Of a stretch of 64,000 nt of DNA, positions 27,741 to 36,265 are shown in pieces. The stretch is taken from assembly GCA_017798145.1 (NCBI GenBank), contig CP059069.1:62001-126000 (forward strand), given 5' to 3'. A model generated the notes under the pieces. It ran no database searches, had not been told where the DNA came from, and was given only the letters and a program-made list of their open reading frames with translations. The position numbers and the translations under genes were made by a program. This stretch comes from Akkermansiaceae bacterium. GTDB lineage: Bacteria; Verrucomicrobiota; Verrucomicrobiia; Verrucomicrobiales; Akkermansiaceae. Position 1 is the first letter of the stretch. Every line of letters begins with the position of its first letter.

Positions 27741-27780
27741 AAAACCCCGCCTTGTGGCTTTTGAGGGCCGTTTGGCGGGG
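27741..27780 (-). terminator. Terminator of tRNA-Asp
   Basis: On the reverse strand CCCCGCC and GGCGGGG flank a 22-nt loop with further pairing and are followed by TTTTTCTTTTC. It lies directly downstream of tRNA-Asp and upstream of der. Confidence 0.85.
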
Positions 27781-27799
27781 TCAACTCGAATGGGAATGG

Positions 27800-27873
27800 C
27801 GGAGCGGACGGGGCTCGAACCCGCGACCTCCAACGTGACAGGCTGGCGCTCTAACCAACTGAGCTACCGCTCC
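27800..27873 (-). tRNA. tRNA-Asp (anticodon GTC)
   Basis: The reverse strand folds as a cloverleaf: acceptor GGAGCGG paired with CCGCTCC, D-arm with AGCTCAGTTGGTTAGAGC, anticodon loop CTGTCAC giving GTC, T-arm GGTTCGAGCCC, and discriminator G as usual for tRNA-Asp. No CCA encoded. Confidence 0.97.
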
Positions 27874-28031
27874 ATCCCGTTCGGGTGGGCGGGACGCTAT
27901 GGAGCTGCCGCGGTGCGTGCAATCTCTTTTTTGAAAGGAGACGAATTTTTTTGGGAGGTGCCTGAGAAAAAGTGGTTGCGCAGCCCGCGCCTTTGCCCCT
28001 AGCTTCGCCGCCCGGAGGGAAACCTCTTCAA

Positions 28032-28106
28032 GCGCGGTTAGCTCAGTGGTAGAGCACCTCCCTGACACGGAGGGGGTCACTGGTTCGAACCCAGTATCGC
28101 GCACCA
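28032..28106 (+). tRNA. tRNA-Val (anticodon GAC), CCA encoded
   Basis: The forward strand folds as a cloverleaf: acceptor GCGCGGT paired with ATCGCGC, D-arm AGCTCAGTGGTAGAGC, anticodon loop CTGACAC giving GAC, and T-arm GGTTCGAACCC. The 3' CCA is encoded, unlike the other two tRNAs in the window. Confidence 0.97.
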
Positions 28107-28382
28107 TCCTTTGTTTATAAGGATTCCATTCGAAGAGCGGTCTGGAGAAGGGCTTTCTGGCAACAATTAGGCAATATGCCAAACAGGCTGGCACTCAGTC
28201 AGCCAGATGCATCGCGATGCTTTGCGATGCTGCCAAACGCCGAGTTTTTGATTGGTGCCGGCGGTTCCCGTGAGGTCGATGCCTGACAACGCGGTAGGTG
28301 GTTTGTGAGCTTTCACCGGAGTTCGGCGGGTGGCTTCCTGCCATGACGGTTGCAAAGTTCGGCTGTCCGGGTAGAAGGGGAG

Positions 28383-28784
28383 ATGACACTTGAGGTCTCC
28401 ACCCCTGCGCTGCTTTTTCCGGCGATCAGCCTGCTGTTTCTTTCATATACGAACCGCTTCCTGCACCTCTCCGCGCTGATCCGCACCCTTCACCGCGAGT
28501 GGCTGGAGCGTGGTGACTGTGTGGCGCGCAAGCAGATCGACAATCTCCGCCGCCGCCTCGTGCTGATACGCGGGATGCAACTGCTCGGTGCCGTCAGCCT
28601 GCTGCTCTGCGTGGTGGCAATGGTCACCGTGGTGCTGGATATGAATGCTCTGGCGATCCTTGCCTTCGGCGTGGCCCTGCTGCTGATGGGAGCCTCGCTG
28701 ACCTGCCTTGTCTGGGAAATCTGGATCTCCGGTGGCGCGCTGAACATCATGCTTTCCGCCGTGGAGGCAGGGGACACAGAATGA
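28383..28784 (+). CDS. DUF2721 family membrane protein
   Basis: This 133-residue protein has three hydrophobic segments. It starts MTLEVSTPALLFPAISLLFL and has SYTNRFLHLSALIRTLH followed by a charged helix (ARKQIDNLRRRLVLI) between the first and second membrane segments, the pattern of DUF2721. Function unknown. Its stop overlaps the next gene's start (ATGA at 28781-28784), so it heads a small membrane-protein operon. Confidence 0.78.
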   Translation: MTLEVSTPALLFPAISLLFLSYTNRFLHLSALIRTLHREWLERGDCVARKQIDNLRRRLVLIRGMQLLGAVSLLLCVVAMVTVVLDMNALAILAFGVALLLMGASLTCLVWEIWISGGALNIMLSAVEAGDTE

Positions 28785-29524
28785 TTTCCGACAAAGCCAT
28801 CCCACACACCGCGATGAGCATGGATGCGAGCAATGTCATCGCCCTCCTTGCTGTTCCGGGCCTGTTCGCTGTTGCCATTGGCGCAGTTTTGTTGCGGCGG
28901 GCATTTTCCTTGCGGAATCCGCTTCCCGAGGAGTTCGCGTTCGCGGTGGCATGGGTGTTCCTTGTCGGCAGCCTGGTCTGGCTGGGGGTGTATCTCAGCG
29001 GATCGGTCTTGCTGGGATTCGGCCCGCCATGGAACTGGCTTGCGGCGGCGCATTTTGCGACAGCCGGTTTCGGGGCGCTGACAGTCACTGCGTTCTGCTG
29101 TCGCGCCGTGAGCGGCAGCGGGGCCTTGCGAGCATTGCGCATCCTGTTGCTTGCCCATCCGGCAACTTATCTCGTGACCGCCGCCGGAATTTACGGATTC
29201 CGCTTTTGCGATGAGCTTGGTTCGGCAGGATACGGGCTGATTTTCTTGATCCAGCTTGCGGCGTTCCTTTGCGGGCGTCCGCATCGCATGCGGCGTGGGG
29301 CTTGTATCATGGCCACCGTGGCGTTGCTCGTGCCGGTGTTGACGGTGATTCCCGCGATGGCCTGGGCATGGGGCAGGCCTATCCTCGACATTCCGGAGAT
29401 GATCCGATATCACGGCATTGTGAATGCAATCGGCCATGTCGGGCTGGGGCTTGCCGCATTTGCATGGGGCAAACCGCCGTCTCATTCCGCTTTGCCTGAT
29501 AAGACAAATGCCCTTCCGGGCTGA
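28781..29524 (+). CDS. YndJ-like multi-pass membrane protein
   Basis: This 247-residue protein has about seven hydrophobic segments. The C-terminal MIRYHGIVNAIGHVGLGLAAF matches the conserved (R/T)YHGxxNAxG motif of the YndJ family, and the preceding GRPHRMRRGA separates membrane spans. It could also be an isolated C-terminal YndJ domain, since longer homologues exist. No enzymatic motif is recognised. It sits between DUF2721 and CrtA-like genes with overlapping starts and stops (ATGA upstream, TGATG downstream). Confidence 0.65.
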   Translation: MISDKAIPHTAMSMDASNVIALLAVPGLFAVAIGAVLLRRAFSLRNPLPEEFAFAVAWVFLVGSLVWLGVYLSGSVLLGFGPPWNWLAAAHFATAGFGALTVTAFCCRAVSGSGALRALRILLLAHPATYLVTAAGIYGFRFCDELGSAGYGLIFLIQLAAFLCGRPHRMRRGACIMATVALLVPVLTVIPAMAWAWGRPILDIPEMIRYHGIVNAIGHVGLGLAAFAWGKPPSHSALPDKTNALPG

Positions 29525-30240
29525 TGCAAAACGCCATGAGGATTTTCAGTTACCATCTTGCGACTACGAGTCCCGCCACGACGCTACGCGCCATGTGCCG
29601 CCCTCCCACCAGGCACACCAGCCCCGGCCTGCATCACGCGGAGTGCATGGCGACCATGGCGCTCGGCGCACCCATCCTTTCCCCGGAGAGGATGCAGTTG
29701 CGCAGCCTGGCGGTCTTTGCCTCGTGGGAAAGCGAAGCGGCCCTTGAAGATTTCCTATCATTCAGCGAGCTAGGCTCCACCCTCTACAGCGGCTGGCATG
29801 TTCGCCTCCGCTTCCTGCGTCGCTGGGGGAATGTGCCTGAATTCGATGGGCTCCCGGAGGGCGATGGGAAGACGGATCCCGCCCTGCCTGTCGTCGCAGT
29901 GACATTGGCGCGGCTGAAGCTTCCACAAGCATTGCGTTTCATCCGCTGGGGCAGGCCGGTGGAAAAGCTCGTGCGGGATCATCCGGCCACCACCATGGCT
30001 CTTGCCGCGCTTCGTCCCTTGCGGACATTCAGCACATTCTCCGTGTGGCGCTCCCAACGGGAAATGACCGACATGGTCCGCGGCCATGGCTCCTCCCCAG
30101 ACGCTGCGCATCACGCGGGTGCTATGGCGGAGCGCGAGCGGAAGGATTTCCACCACGGCTTTGCTACCTACCGTTTCCGCGCCATTTCGGAACACGGCCA
30201 ATGGGATGGGCGCAGCCGCATGGTGCCGGAGGGAAGTTAG
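29524..30240 (+). CDS. CrtA (spheroidene monooxygenase)-like protein
   Basis: This 238-residue protein resembles the CrtA-like family in its last 130 residues: two ferredoxin-like halves with LAVFASWESEAALEDFL and later TFSTFSVWRSQREMTDMVRG, then RKDFHHGFATYRFRAISEHG, which corresponds to the terminal helix and strand of CrtA homologues. True CrtA adds a keto group to carotenoids; many homologues lack carotenoid context, as here, and bind heme or are uncharacterised. Start may be the ATG at 29536 instead. It ends the DUF2721-YndJ-CrtA operon. Confidence 0.65.
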   Translation: MQNAMRIFSYHLATTSPATTLRAMCRPPTRHTSPGLHHAECMATMALGAPILSPERMQLRSLAVFASWESEAALEDFLSFSELGSTLYSGWHVRLRFLRRWGNVPEFDGLPEGDGKTDPALPVVAVTLARLKLPQALRFIRWGRPVEKLVRDHPATTMALAALRPLRTFSTFSVWRSQREMTDMVRGHGSSPDAAHHAGAMAERERKDFHHGFATYRFRAISEHGQWDGRSRMVPEGS

Positions 30241-30331
30241 GCAGTCCGGGCCGGATCAGGGCTGACCTGCCGAAGCGCCGCCGCCCCGCTAGGCGCTTGC
30301 GGAATTTCCCGGAAAGGGCTATGCCCGCACC

Positions 30332-30799
30332 ATGGTCAGCGAGCCGCACAAGGAACTGAGGTTCACCCGCGCCGGCCAGGCGGCGGGCTTCTGTGTTGCA
30401 GGTGCCGTGCTCGCTGGGATCGCCGTGACGCTGGCGGCGACAGGATACTACCGGCCAATCAATCCCGCCGTGCCACACCCGGCATGGGCCTTGCCCTTCG
30501 CTGCAGCTTCCGCCGTTTTTTTCCTGCTCGGGTGGCATCTCACGAAGCACGCCTACCTGATCCTGACCCCGATGGGGCTGGAGGTTTTCCCGTTCTTCCG
30601 CCCCTCCAAGGGGATGCAGGTGGTGATGTGGCAGGAGATCGATGCGGCGGAGGTGAATGACACGGAAACGCGGCTGTCCTTGCATTACAACCCGGACAAA
30701 ACCGCCGGGATGCACCTTTCGCTGCGCCCCCTTCGCAGAAAAACCCGGAGCTTGCTTGCCAAGGCGGTGCTCGGGCGGGTATCGGGTGTCGCCACATGA
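30332..30799 (+). CDS. Hypothetical membrane protein
   Basis: This 155-residue protein has two hydrophobic segments (FCVAGAVLAGIAVTLAATG and FAAASAVFFLLGWHL) followed by a PH-like beta-rich C-terminal half with AYLILTPMGLEVFPFF and WQEIDAAEVND. No family is firmly recognised; the C-terminal half may be a bacterial PH domain. Its stop overlaps the start of the YbjN-like gene (ATGA at 30796-30799). Confidence 0.6.
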   Translation: MVSEPHKELRFTRAGQAAGFCVAGAVLAGIAVTLAATGYYRPINPAVPHPAWALPFAAASAVFFLLGWHLTKHAYLILTPMGLEVFPFFRPSKGMQVVMWQEIDAAEVNDTETRLSLHYNPDKTAGMHLSLRPLRRKTRSLLAKAVLGRVSGVAT

Positions 30800-31311
30800 G
30801 ACCGCATTCAAGGCAGATCCTTTCGGTGGAAGAGGTTTTTGGGAAAAACGGCTGGCACGCCGAGCTCGTCGAGGGGCGCGATGTCCTCCGCGCGGGCTTC
30901 GAGGCGCACCATACCCGCGTCGATCTGGTGGTGCAGGCTTTCCCGGAACTCAATGCGCTGAGCATCGTCGGCGAGACTCCGATGTTCGTCGCCGAGCCGC
31001 AGATGCCCGCTCTGCTGGAGTTGCTGATGCGCGGCAACAAACAGCTTACCCTCGGCGGCTTCGAGTATGACATCGACCGCGAGATGCTGGTCTTCCGCGT
31101 GACGAACCTTTTCGAGCGCGAGAAATTCGATGCGGACATCGTGGTCTCCATGGTGCATTGCGCGATCGCGGAGCTGGATCGCATCGTGCCCTACGCAGCC
31201 ACCGTCAGGAGCACGCCCGCCGACCTGATTGCGGATCTCGACCTACAGCGGCTGTTGGAAAGGGAGGATCTCATCCCGCCGGTGCCGGGCGAGGAAGAGG
31301 AGGAGTATTGA
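30796..31311 (+). CDS. YbjN/type III secretion chaperone-like protein
   Basis: This 171-residue cytosolic protein reads as an alternating helix-strand fold of the YbjN or T3S-chaperone type: QILSVEEVFGKNGWHAELV, AFPELNALSIVGETPMFV and KFDADIVVSMVHCAIAELDRI, ending in an acidic tail (PGEEEEEY). The family binds partner proteins; no partner is evident. It is translationally coupled to the membrane protein upstream. Confidence 0.5.
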   Translation: MRPHSRQILSVEEVFGKNGWHAELVEGRDVLRAGFEAHHTRVDLVVQAFPELNALSIVGETPMFVAEPQMPALLELLMRGNKQLTLGGFEYDIDREMLVFRVTNLFEREKFDADIVVSMVHCAIAELDRIVPYAATVRSTPADLIADLDLQRLLEREDLIPPVPGEEEEEY

Positions 31312-31333
31312 AACTCTAAACCCCAAGGAAGAG

Positions 31334-31458
31334 TTACTTCGCCGCGAGCAGCGGGCCGACGCGGGCGTGGCGGACCAGAAATTCTTCGGCGAGCTGGCCG
31401 TAGGCGGCGGCACCGAGACCCGTTGGGTCGTGTTCGAAGATGGTTTTTCCGCGTGAGG
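31334..31458 (-). pseudogene. Duplicated 3' end of parA (fragment)
   Basis: Reading the reverse strand gives SRGKTIFEHDPTGLGAAAYG and QLAEEFLVRHARVGPLLAAK then stop, which matches the last 40 residues of the intact ParA at 45869-46663 almost exactly. Similarity ends abruptly at 31458, beside the IS91-type element. Only the C-terminal tail of the gene is present. Confidence 0.85.
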
Positions 31459-33286
31459 GATGAACTCTACCACACCTACCCTAACTTTCCCCATATCCGA
31501 TCTATCACCACCGATCTTGCCCAACTCATTGTATGTTCTTATGAGCACTCTTTGTGCCGTCCATCTATCAGCCCCGCCGCCCCCGAGCCTCACCTCTCCG
31601 GCAGCTTGTCAATCATGGCTGGAGTTCCTTTGTCGCTGATTACGAAAAAACACACCGCCCCATACTCGGTCCTCTCAAATCGGCCGCCGTCGCCACCGTC
31701 GAATCCTTCCTCCGCTGCGGCGACCTCGCCTCCGGATTCACGCGCCCCGAATGCTCCGATTGCGGCCACGAGCGCCTCCTTGCCTTCACCTGCAAAACCC
31801 GCCACTTCTGTCCCGCCTGCCACCAACGACGCGTGCGATCCACCAGTGAATGGATCGCGGGATCTGTATGCCATCAAGTCCCGCATCGACAGGTGGTTTT
31901 CACCATTCCCAAAGTGCTGCGCGGCATCTTTCGCAAACGTCGCCCATTACTCTCTCTTCTGTTCCAAAGTGCGATCGATACCCTGACCGAATCATTTCGT
32001 CTGCAACTCGGTCTTGCCGAAGGCAAACTCGGAGCCGTCGCCGCCGTTCATACCTTTGGCGATTACCTCGTCTTCCATCCCCATCTCCATGTGCTCGTCG
32101 CCGACGGCTTGTTTGCCCCCGACGGGCGCTTTCACTGCCTGCCGCAAGGAGCCATCGGCCCCATGACCGAGTTGTTTCGCCATCGCTTCCTCGCCATCCT
32201 CAGGGAAAAGAAACTCATCAGCCCTAGTAAACTCAGCGACCTGCTCGGTTGGAAACATTCCGGATTTCACGTTCACGACGGCAGAGACGATCTCATCGCC
32301 GCAGATAACCGAGACGGACGCAAGCGGCTTGCGGAATACCTGCTCCGCCATCCTTTTTCCCTCCAGAAAATCACCTGGAACGCCACCAGCAAAACCGTCA
32401 TCTACCGCTCCAAGCGCCATCACAACACCAAACGCAACTTCGAGATCTTCAAGGCTCCCGGTTTCATCGCCGCCGCCCTTTTGCACCTACCGCCCAAGGG
32501 ACAGCAAACAGTGCGTTACTACGGCGTTTATTCCAACAAGATCCGCGGACGAGTTAGGGACAAATTACCGTCTTTGATCAAGGAGAGTGCTATTGGTCCT
32601 TCGGCTAATTCTGAAAATCAAACATCAACAATCGTCAATCATCAATCGGAGTTCCTGCTCGTGGAGCCACCACCCAAGCGCAGCGCCCGCATGATGCGTC
32701 CTTTGTGGCGTGATCTCATTCTACAAGTCTGGGGTGGTGATCCTCTCGAATGTCCCTGCTGCCACGGAACGATGAAAATCAAGCGGCCTGTGCTGCGCCG
32801 TGAGGAAGTCGAATTCTTTCTGCGTCTCCACGGGCTATGGGAAGGTGTGGTCAACTTGCCTCGACCGCCACCGCCACCTTTCGACATCGAGAACCTACAG
32901 CGCATCGAGCCGCCTTGGAGAGCCATCAAGGAATGGATCCCCGACGAAGAACCCGACCTCGATTGGTTCAACCGTCCTCGGAATTCTACAAATCCTGATC
33001 CTGACGGCATTGATCAGCGCCAGGAATGGAAACCCAAGGAAATCCAATTGGAGGACGGTCGGACTCTGGTTCTCGAATACACCTGACAGGCAGCAAGCTC
33101 ACCAGCCGAAAAGCCGCGACCAAAAAAGATCTTGGCAAAGCGGTCTGGAGATCTACGCTCGCGGCGATTGAACGTCGCAGTAAATTCTCCCGATCTCGCC
33201 AATCTCGGCGTTCTGCGGAGCATTCTTCCTTTCAGCGTTTCAGTTTTCAGCATTTCAGCTCTACCCAAATCCCCCTTTTCCCCCGC
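31459..33286 (+). mobile_element. IS91-type insertion region (boundaries approximate)
   Basis: The left limit is set where the parA similarity stops, the right limit where a dispersed repeat begins. The interval contains an intact IS91-family transposase and about 200 bp of downstream sequence without features. IS91-type elements have no terminal inverted repeats, so exact ends cannot be fixed by eye. Confidence 0.5.
31554..33086 (+). CDS. IS91-family transposase (Y2 HUH)
   Basis: This 510-residue transposase has an N-terminal zinc-binding region (TRPECSDCGHERLLAFTC then KTRHFCPACHQRR), the HUH motif in DYLVFHPHLHVLVADG, and a TVRYYGVYSNKIRG segment where the catalytic tyrosine is expected, followed by a second CxxC pair (LECPCCHGTMKI). 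These are the Zn_Tnp_IS91 and Y2_Tnp domains of rolling-circle IS91 elements. The gene is full length with no frameshift. Codon use and the lower GC of its C-terminal part differ from neighbours, as expected for a mobile gene. Confidence 0.92.
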   Translation: MPSIYQPRRPRASPLRQLVNHGWSSFVADYEKTHRPILGPLKSAAVATVESFLRCGDLASGFTRPECSDCGHERLLAFTCKTRHFCPACHQRRVRSTSEWIAGSVCHQVPHRQVVFTIPKVLRGIFRKRRPLLSLLFQSAIDTLTESFRLQLGLAEGKLGAVAAVHTFGDYLVFHPHLHVLVADGLFAPDGRFHCLPQGAIGPMTELFRHRFLAILREKKLISPSKLSDLLGWKHSGFHVHDGRDDLIAADNRDGRKRLAEYLLRHPFSLQKITWNATSKTVIYRSKRHHNTKRNFEIFKAPGFIAAALLHLPPKGQQTVRYYGVYSNKIRGRVRDKLPSLIKESAIGPSANSENQTSTIVNHQSEFLLVEPPPKRSARMMRPLWRDLILQVWGGDPLECPCCHGTMKIKRPVLRREEVEFFLRLHGLWEGVVNLPRPPPPPFDIENLQRIEPPWRAIKEWIPDEEPDLDWFNRPRNSTNPDPDGIDQRQEWKPKEIQLEDGRTLVLEYT

Positions 33287-33360
33287 AACCCCCTTTTCCC
33301 CGCCTCCGGTCTGGCCACCGACTCCCTTAACGGCCTCAACCCCAAAAGCAAATTCCTAGC
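33287..33360 (+). repeat. Dispersed repeat, copy A
   Basis: One of three related stretches of about 75 bp sharing AACCCCCTTTTCCCC at the start, CCTCCGGT in the middle and CCCCAAAAGCAAATTCC at the end. The others start at 38160 and 45782, in the same orientation. The closing TTCCTAGCATT is duplicated 15 bp downstream. Confidence 0.75.
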
Positions 33361-33396
33361 ATTCATTAATTCCTAGCATTTCTCATCCACCGCGCC

Positions 33397-33822
33397 GTGC
33401 ATGTCTTCGTCCTGAACAGGAACGGCGACCTCTATCTCCAGAAGCGCTCGCGCCTCAAGGACATGAATCCGGGGGTATGGGACTCAAGTGTCTCCGGCCA
33501 TCTCGATGCCGGGGAGGATTATCTCCACGCCGCCGTCCGCGAGGTGGGTGAGGAAATCGGCATAGCGGGGGCGAATCCGGATGAGCTTGAACTTGTGGCA
33601 AACCTTATGCCATCGGAGCAAACCGGCTGGGAACACATACACCTTTTCCTCATACGTCACTCCGGTGCCGTGAATTTCCCGGCTTCTGAAATCGAATCCA
33701 TGCTGCCGTTCCCGATCATAGAGATCGAAGCATGGATGGCCGCCAGCCCGGAAGATTTCTCGCCGGCTTTCCGGCTGATTTTCGGGGAATTTCTGGTTAA
33801 GACAAGCTCTGCAACCATTTGA
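33397..33822 (+). pseudogene. NUDIX hydrolase, 5'-truncated
   Basis: The frame opens at a GTG and runs 141 residues. It contains the NUDIX box (GHLDAGEDYLHAAVREVGEEIGI, with G-x5-E and REVGEE) and resembles IDI/YfcD-type members with LYLQKRSRLKDMNPGVWDSS. These proteins usually have about 30 residues before this point; here the reading frame goes LIHRAVHVFVLN upstream of the GTG and hits a stop at 33367 in the dispersed repeat. The 5' end therefore appears to have been replaced. A short functional product from the GTG is possible but would lack the first beta strand. Confidence 0.75.
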
Positions 33823-33946
33823 CCCCGCTGTGGGGCAGGCTGTGCAGGCTTGGAGCCACAGTTCCAGTCCCGGCCAGTTGCAACGCCTGATAGGCCCCGC
33901 GCTGCCACCCGAACCTGCTTTGGGCTTTGGCACCTTCGGATTGGTT

Positions 33947-34648
33947 CTACGGCCTGAAGAGCCTGTAAAACTGTTTTGGCAAGGTGGCAGGCAAGACGAC
34001 GGGATTCGTCGCCCCACTGGGAGAATTCTCCCACGAGACTGGAGACAAAATCAAGCTCTCCTGCAATACAAAGCCCGGAGAGGGCGGATCCCACGAGATT
34101 GTAACCTGTCCCGGCGCGGAAGAACGGATCGTGAGCTTGGGGATAACAAAATAGTTGAACTGGTAAAAGGCATCCGGCGTCCCATCCCCGGCCAATCCGG
34201 ATCCGTCGGCAATGATCCGAATCCGGTCCGCCGAGAGCCCCGTCGCCGAGACCGTCACGAAGTCGCCCCCCGGCAGTGCGAAACTGGCAAAAACGCCGCT
34301 GGGCGAAGTGGGATCCGGGAACACGACATTTTGGGAATAGGTTACGCCATCCAGCACGAAAGAAATCGATCCCGGCCCGATGTGCGCCCCGAAGTTGCGG
34401 AATGATATCGCGTAGTAGCTTCCGTAGCTGAGCGTAATGGTTGAGTCGCTTTCGTTCAAAAAGGGTTGTGCAAGGTCAGCCGTTGGCGTGAACGCCAGCG
34501 GGGAAGTGCTCCCATTGACAATGGTGTCGTTGATGTAGGCCCCCTCGTTTGAAGTCCAGGTAATGTCCGAAATGCCGGCAGCAATGGCCGGACCCGCCGC
34601 CACCCCAAAAGCCAGAGCCCACAATCCGATACGGTGATATGCATTCAT
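33947..34648 (-). CDS. Hypothetical secreted protein
   Basis: This 233-residue protein has a signal peptide (MNAYHRIGLWALAFGVAAGP, cleavage near AIAAG) and a beta-rich mature part. The C-terminal segment QVTISWDPPSPGFVLQE then PKQFYRLFRP is a tail typical of Verrucomicrobiota exported proteins (a fibronectin-like end following LQES...W). No catalytic motif is seen. The start at 34648 begins the signal; the longer frame upstream does not. Confidence 0.7.
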   Translation of the reverse strand: MNAYHRIGLWALAFGVAAGPAIAAGISDITWTSNEGAYINDTIVNGSTSPLAFTPTADLAQPFLNESDSTITLSYGSYYAISFRNFGAHIGPGSISFVLDGVTYSQNVVFPDPTSPSGVFASFALPGGDFVTVSATGLSADRIRIIADGSGLAGDGTPDAFYQFNYFVIPKLTIRSSAPGQVTISWDPPSPGFVLQESLILSPVSWENSPSGATNPVVLPATLPKQFYRLFRP

Positions 34649-34841
34649 CTGTAATCCATCTGTTCTGCCTGATCGATTGCTTGCGCCCTCCCCGGTATTG
34701 CAACAAGCCGATCGCTGATTGGCGGTTGGGGTCATGCAATCAATCTGGGGGCGAGATCCTAACGGGAAGTTGGTTGCTCCGTCCAGCCCAAAAGTCCCGC
34801 CGTAAGCGGGATCAGTTTGTCAAAACGACCTTTCGCGCTTT

Positions 34842-35125
34842 CTAGTCCAACAGTTCATCCAGCATCCCGAGCACCACGCCGATGGAGATGCCCAGCGATT
34901 CTGCGGATATGATCGCGGCGTTGTCGCCGGTGTTGTGCCACCATGCTTTCCGCGGGAAATCGCCTATGATGTCGATGGTGGGGATGCCGACGAGGTTGAG
35001 CGGCACGTGATCATCGAGGATTTCACCGGGAGCCGTTCCGAAGTGGCCGGCGACCCCCTGTTTCTTGGCCTCGGAAAACATCAGTTCGGCGAGCTTCTTC
35101 GGCGAGTCGGAGGGGATGTATTTGT
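34842..35125 (-). pseudogene. Peptidase M28 C-terminal fragment
   Basis: The reverse strand reads KYIPSDSPKKLAELMFSEAKK, then GEILDDHVPLNLVGIPTIDI, WWHNTGDNAAIISAESLGIS and a final helix. This is the C-terminal part of an M28-type metallopeptidase or glutaminyl-cyclase-like protein: DDHVPL carries a metal/His position and WHNTGD the last metal-binding His. The frame breaks at about 35126, exactly where the RAYT element begins. The rest of the gene is not found on the far side of the element. Confidence 0.8.
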
Positions 35126-35240
35126 ATTTGGGGTCAGGTGTCGCATTTCAACATTTTCCTTGATTACTGGTAGAAGCTGCGTGTATTTGGGGTCAGGTGT
35201 CGCATTTCAACATTTTCCTTGATTACTGGTAGAAGCTGCG
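35123..35240 (+). repeat. 59-bp tandem duplication at the left end of the RAYT element
   Basis: Positions 35123-35181 and 35182-35240 are two identical copies of a 59-bp unit. Each contains the 33-bp sequence that is inverted at the right end of the element. Confidence 0.95.
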
Positions 35241-35252
35241 GATGCTCGCGGC

Positions 35253-36257
35253 ATGCCGAGGGCGTTGCGACACGAGTATCCGGGCGCGGTCTATCATGTG
35301 ATGGCACGCGGCGACGGCGGGAAGGCGATCTTCGAGGGCGACGACGATCGCAAGGCTTTCCTTTTCCGGCTCGGGCAGGTTTGCGGGAGCCACGGCTGGC
35401 GCGTCCACGCGTGGGTGCTGATGGGGAACCATTTCCACCTCCTCCTCGAAACCCCGGAACCCAACCTCGTCACGGGGATGAAATGGCTGCTCGGCACCTT
35501 CAGCCAGGGATGGAACGCCCGGCGCTCGCGGCGCGGCCATGTTTTCCAGGGACGCTACAAGGCGGTGCCCGTAAGCGCGGCGGCGGGGAGTCCGCATTAT
35601 TTCCGGATCGTGGCGGATTACATCCACCTCAATCCCGCGCGGGCGGGGCTGGCGGGCGGGCAACGGGGCAAGCTCGTTTCGTGGAAATGGAGCAGCCTGG
35701 GCGATTACGCGCGGGGCAAGGGGCCGGGCTGGCTGGTCTTCGACAGGTTGCTCGCGGCGTTCGAACTCGCCAAGGACGGGCGTGGGAGGCGGGCATACGT
35801 CGCTTGGCTTGAGGAGCGGGCGGCTGACGGCGGGGATGGGATCGGCGCTGAGGCGATGGCGGCGCTGAAGCGGGGCTGGTATCTGGGTGACCCGTCCTTC
35901 GCCGACAAATTGCGCTCGCTGGTGGAGGGCAAGCGCAGCCGGGTGACCGGGGCCGATCCCGTGGCTCGTTCGCACGATGAGGAAGGGGCGGAGGATCTTG
36001 CCGTGCGGGCGTTGGCCGCAGTGGGGCTTCCGGCGGACACCGGATCGCTTTCGGAACTGCGAAAGGGGGATGGAGGCAAGATCCTTGTGGCGGCTCTCCT
36101 CCGGAAACACACATCGGCTGGCAACCGCTGGCTTGCACGCCGCCTCGCGATGGGGCACACGGGAAGCGTGAGCCGGCTGGTAGGGGCTTTCGGCAAGGGC
36201 AAGGCGAACCTCGCGAAACTGAGCGAACTGGAGAAAATGTTGAAATGCGACACCTGA
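35253..36257 (+). CDS. REP-associated tyrosine transposase (RAYT/Y1 Tnp)
   Basis: This 334-residue protein starts MPRALRHEYPGAVYHVMARG, the usual opening of Y1 transposases, and has the HUH motif GNHFHLLLETPE at about residues 67-78 and the YIHLNPARAG tyrosine motif near residue 125. Residues 130-334 are a RAYT-type C-terminal extension with a helical DNA-binding look. The stop codon falls inside the right inverted repeat (last residues KMLKCDT). RAYTs normally mobilise REP sequences; here the gene is flanked by its own inverted repeats. Confidence 0.93.
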   Translation: MPRALRHEYPGAVYHVMARGDGGKAIFEGDDDRKAFLFRLGQVCGSHGWRVHAWVLMGNHFHLLLETPEPNLVTGMKWLLGTFSQGWNARRSRRGHVFQGRYKAVPVSAAAGSPHYFRIVADYIHLNPARAGLAGGQRGKLVSWKWSSLGDYARGKGPGWLVFDRLLAAFELAKDGRGRRAYVAWLEERAADGGDGIGAEAMAALKRGWYLGDPSFADKLRSLVEGKRSRVTGADPVARSHDEEGAEDLAVRALAAVGLPADTGSLSELRKGDGGKILVAALLRKHTSAGNRWLARRLAMGHTGSVSRLVGAFGKGKANLAKLSELEKMLKCDT

Positions 36258-36265
36258 CCCCAAAT
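36233..36265 (-). repeat. Right 33-bp inverted repeat of the RAYT element
   Basis: Exact reverse complement of 35185-35217. It codes for the last residues and stop of the transposase on the forward strand and ends in CACCTGACCCCAAAT. Confidence 0.95.

Larger units (their letters stand above)
35123..36265 (+). mobile_element. RAYT-type element with 33-bp terminal inverted repeats
   Basis: The sequence at 35185-35217 (and its copy 59 bp upstream) is the exact reverse complement of 36233-36265. These repeats bracket a single-gene unit encoding a tyrosine transposase, and the right repeat includes the last codons and stop of that gene. A further 15-bp direct duplication (TGACCCCAAATGACG, twice) follows the right end. 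Confidence 0.85.

Noticed and set aside
27781-28194. A 137-residue reverse ORF containing RDTGFEPVTPSVSGRCSTTE
   Set aside because: This is the well-known spurious translation of the antisense strand of a tRNA gene (tRNA-Val here); the matching forward frame over tRNA-Asp (GLEPATSNVTGWRSNQLSY) is the same artefact.
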